This document shows, one piece after another, positions 4,609 to 5,547 of a stretch of DNA of 5,547 nt. Source of the stretch: Candidatus Zophobacter franzmannii (GTDB lineage Bacteria > Cloacimonadota > Cloacimonadia > Cloacimonadales > JAFGVF01); NCBI GenBank assembly GCA_030765245.1, contig JAVCCX010000128.1, positions 1 through 5,547 of the forward strand. The letters run 5' to 3'. Position 1 is the first letter of the stretch. Every line of letters starts with the position of its first letter. The position numbers were made by a program, and so were the translations under genes. The notes under the pieces were generated by a model. It did not search any database. It was not told where the DNA came from and worked only from the letters and a program-made list of their open reading frames with translations.

Positions 4609-5547
4609 TTGAGCAAAAATAGATTAGCCCGGAATATCGGAATGATGTCCTCCTCAGTGTTCCTGAGTAGGATACTTGGCTTGTTAAGAGACCAGGTAAT
4701 GGCATTCTTCTTCGGGACTACCTTTATCAGTGATGCCTTTAATGCGGCATTCAACCTTCCAAACCTTCTACGGAGATTGTTTGGAGAAGGTGCACTATCG
4801 GCAGCATTCGTACCTATCTATAATGAGATTGGGTATAAGCGAGGTAAGGAAGCCCAATTCCAGTTTGCAATGAAAGTCATGCTGATACTCTCAGCCTGCT
4901 TGCTTATTTTGACAGGATTAGGAGTTTTACTGGCACCAGTTCTGGTTAGGCTCTTCTTTCCCGGCTTTAATCCTCAAACAAGTGCCCTTACGATAAAACT
5001 CACTCGAATACTCTTCCCTTATCTTTTCTGCATAGGCTTGTCATCGACAATGATTGCGATCCTGAATTCACATGATAAGTTCTTTATGACAGGGCTTTCA
5101 TCCGGACTATTAAATATTGGTTGGATTGGGTTTATAGCTATCCCCCACTTTCTGGGAGTAACAAGTCCCTTAAGATTAATTGTATTTGCTTCCTATGGTG
5201 TCATGTTTGGTGGGATCATGCAGATACTAATCAATCTCCCATTCTTAAAACAGCTCGGGTATCAATTCAAGGTTAATCTTAATGACAATAAAGAAGCCAT
5301 GAACGCATTAGGTAAGAGATTCTTACCAGGTATTATAGGTGTTGGAGTTAGGCAGTTAAACCTGATAGCAGATAACCTTATGGCATCGTTCCTACCATCA
5401 GGCAGTATTGCTGCTTTGATGTTCGGAAACCGCTTAATGCAACTTCCTCTCGGTATCTTCGGCATTGCTACCGGTACAGCTGTACTTCCACTCTTCTCAC
5501 AATACACAGTTGAAGAGAAATGGGATGAACTGTCTAAGAGTGTTAAC
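4609..5547 (+). CDS. murJ: Lipid II flippase MurJ (MviN family), 3'-truncated by window
   Basis: Inner-membrane flippase of the MOP superfamily that moves lipid II outward for peptidoglycan synthesis. From the TTG at 4609, 313 residues are visible with no stop, about 60% of the usual 510 or so and roughly the first eight of 14 membrane helices. The N-terminus NRLARNIGMMSSS, then SRILGLLRD, ISDAFNAAFNLPNLLRRLF and GEGALSAAFVP, is the family signature. Relative to E. coli MurJ, with an offset of 3, the charged cavity residues are kept: Arg21, Arg27, Asp42, Arg55 and Glu60 match R18, R24, D39, R52 and E57. Arg275 matches R270, but Asn274 stands where E. coli has an aspartate. It is transcribed from its own promoter region after a 617-base gap from kbl and shows no functional link to the upstream genes. 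Identification is firm; the start codon is probable. Confidence 0.94.
   Translation, partial: MSKNRLARNIGMMSSSVFLSRILGLLRDQVMAFFFGTTFISDAFNAAFNLPNLLRRLFGEGALSAAFVPIYNEIGYKRGKEAQFQFAMKVMLILSACLLILTGLGVLLAPVLVRLFFPGFNPQTSALTIKLTRILFPYLFCIGLSSTMIAILNSHDKFFMTGLSSGLLNIGWIGFIAIPHFLGVTSPLRLIVFASYGVMFGGIMQILINLPFLKQLGYQFKVNLNDNKEAMNALGKRFLPGIIGVGVRQLNLIADNLMASFLPSGSIAALMFGNRLMQLPLGIFGIATGTAVLPLFSQYTVEEKWDELSKSVN

Noticed and set aside
4598..4612. ATG at 4598 as start of a gene before murJ
   Set aside because: It reads four codons and then TGA; it merely overlaps the ribosome binding site of murJ.
5262..5507. Minus-strand open frame of 81 codons
   Set aside because: It lies wholly inside murJ on the opposite strand, with no ribosome binding site or recognisable motif; a shadow of the coding sequence. 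The same holds for the minus-strand frames inside the AOS and ligase genes.

Overview
The window reads as a piece of a bacterial chromosome of moderate to low GC (about 40% by eye). All complete genes lie on the + strand. Most starts have a clear Shine-Dalgarno sequence, which argues against Bacteroidetes-style initiation. The last gene is the lipid II flippase MurJ, so the cell makes peptidoglycan. I cannot name the taxon. The gene style suggests an anaerobe outside the well-studied model groups, but that is only an impression.

Layout. (1) Positions 1-2594 hold a tight three-gene operon: the 3' two-thirds of an acetyl-CoA-synthetase-type AMP-forming ligase (cut by the window start), an 83-aa acyl carrier protein, and a 415-aa PLP enzyme of the alpha-oxoamine synthase (AOS) family. 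It ends at a perfect 10-bp intrinsic terminator (2621-2650). (2) Positions 2801-3991 hold a second AOS-family gene, a textbook glycine C-acetyltransferase (kbl). It stands alone between two terminators, the second at 4011-4050. (3) Positions 4051-4608 are about 560 bases without a convincing protein gene. They hold several inverted repeats and an orphan long hairpin with a T7 tract (4400-4463), preceded by a plausible promoter, so a small RNA may be encoded here. (4) From 4609, murJ starts at TTG behind a TTGACA-containing promoter region with overlapping dyads, and runs off the window end.

How the genes may work together. Adenylate ligase, dedicated carrier protein and AOS enzyme are the parts needed to activate an acid, load it on phosphopantetheine and condense it with an amino acid to give an alpha-aminoketone. 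The same three kinds of component occur in carrier-dependent serine palmitoyltransferase (sphingolipid) systems. Here, however, the ligase keeps the tryptophan expected of acetyl/propionyl-type pockets, and the AOS enzyme is closest to KBL, not to SPT. A short-chain, carrier-bound aminoketone route is therefore the better guess. The adjacent canonical kbl looks like the ancestor or sister copy from which the operon's AOS gene diverged. This operon is the most interesting candidate for an undescribed system in the window.
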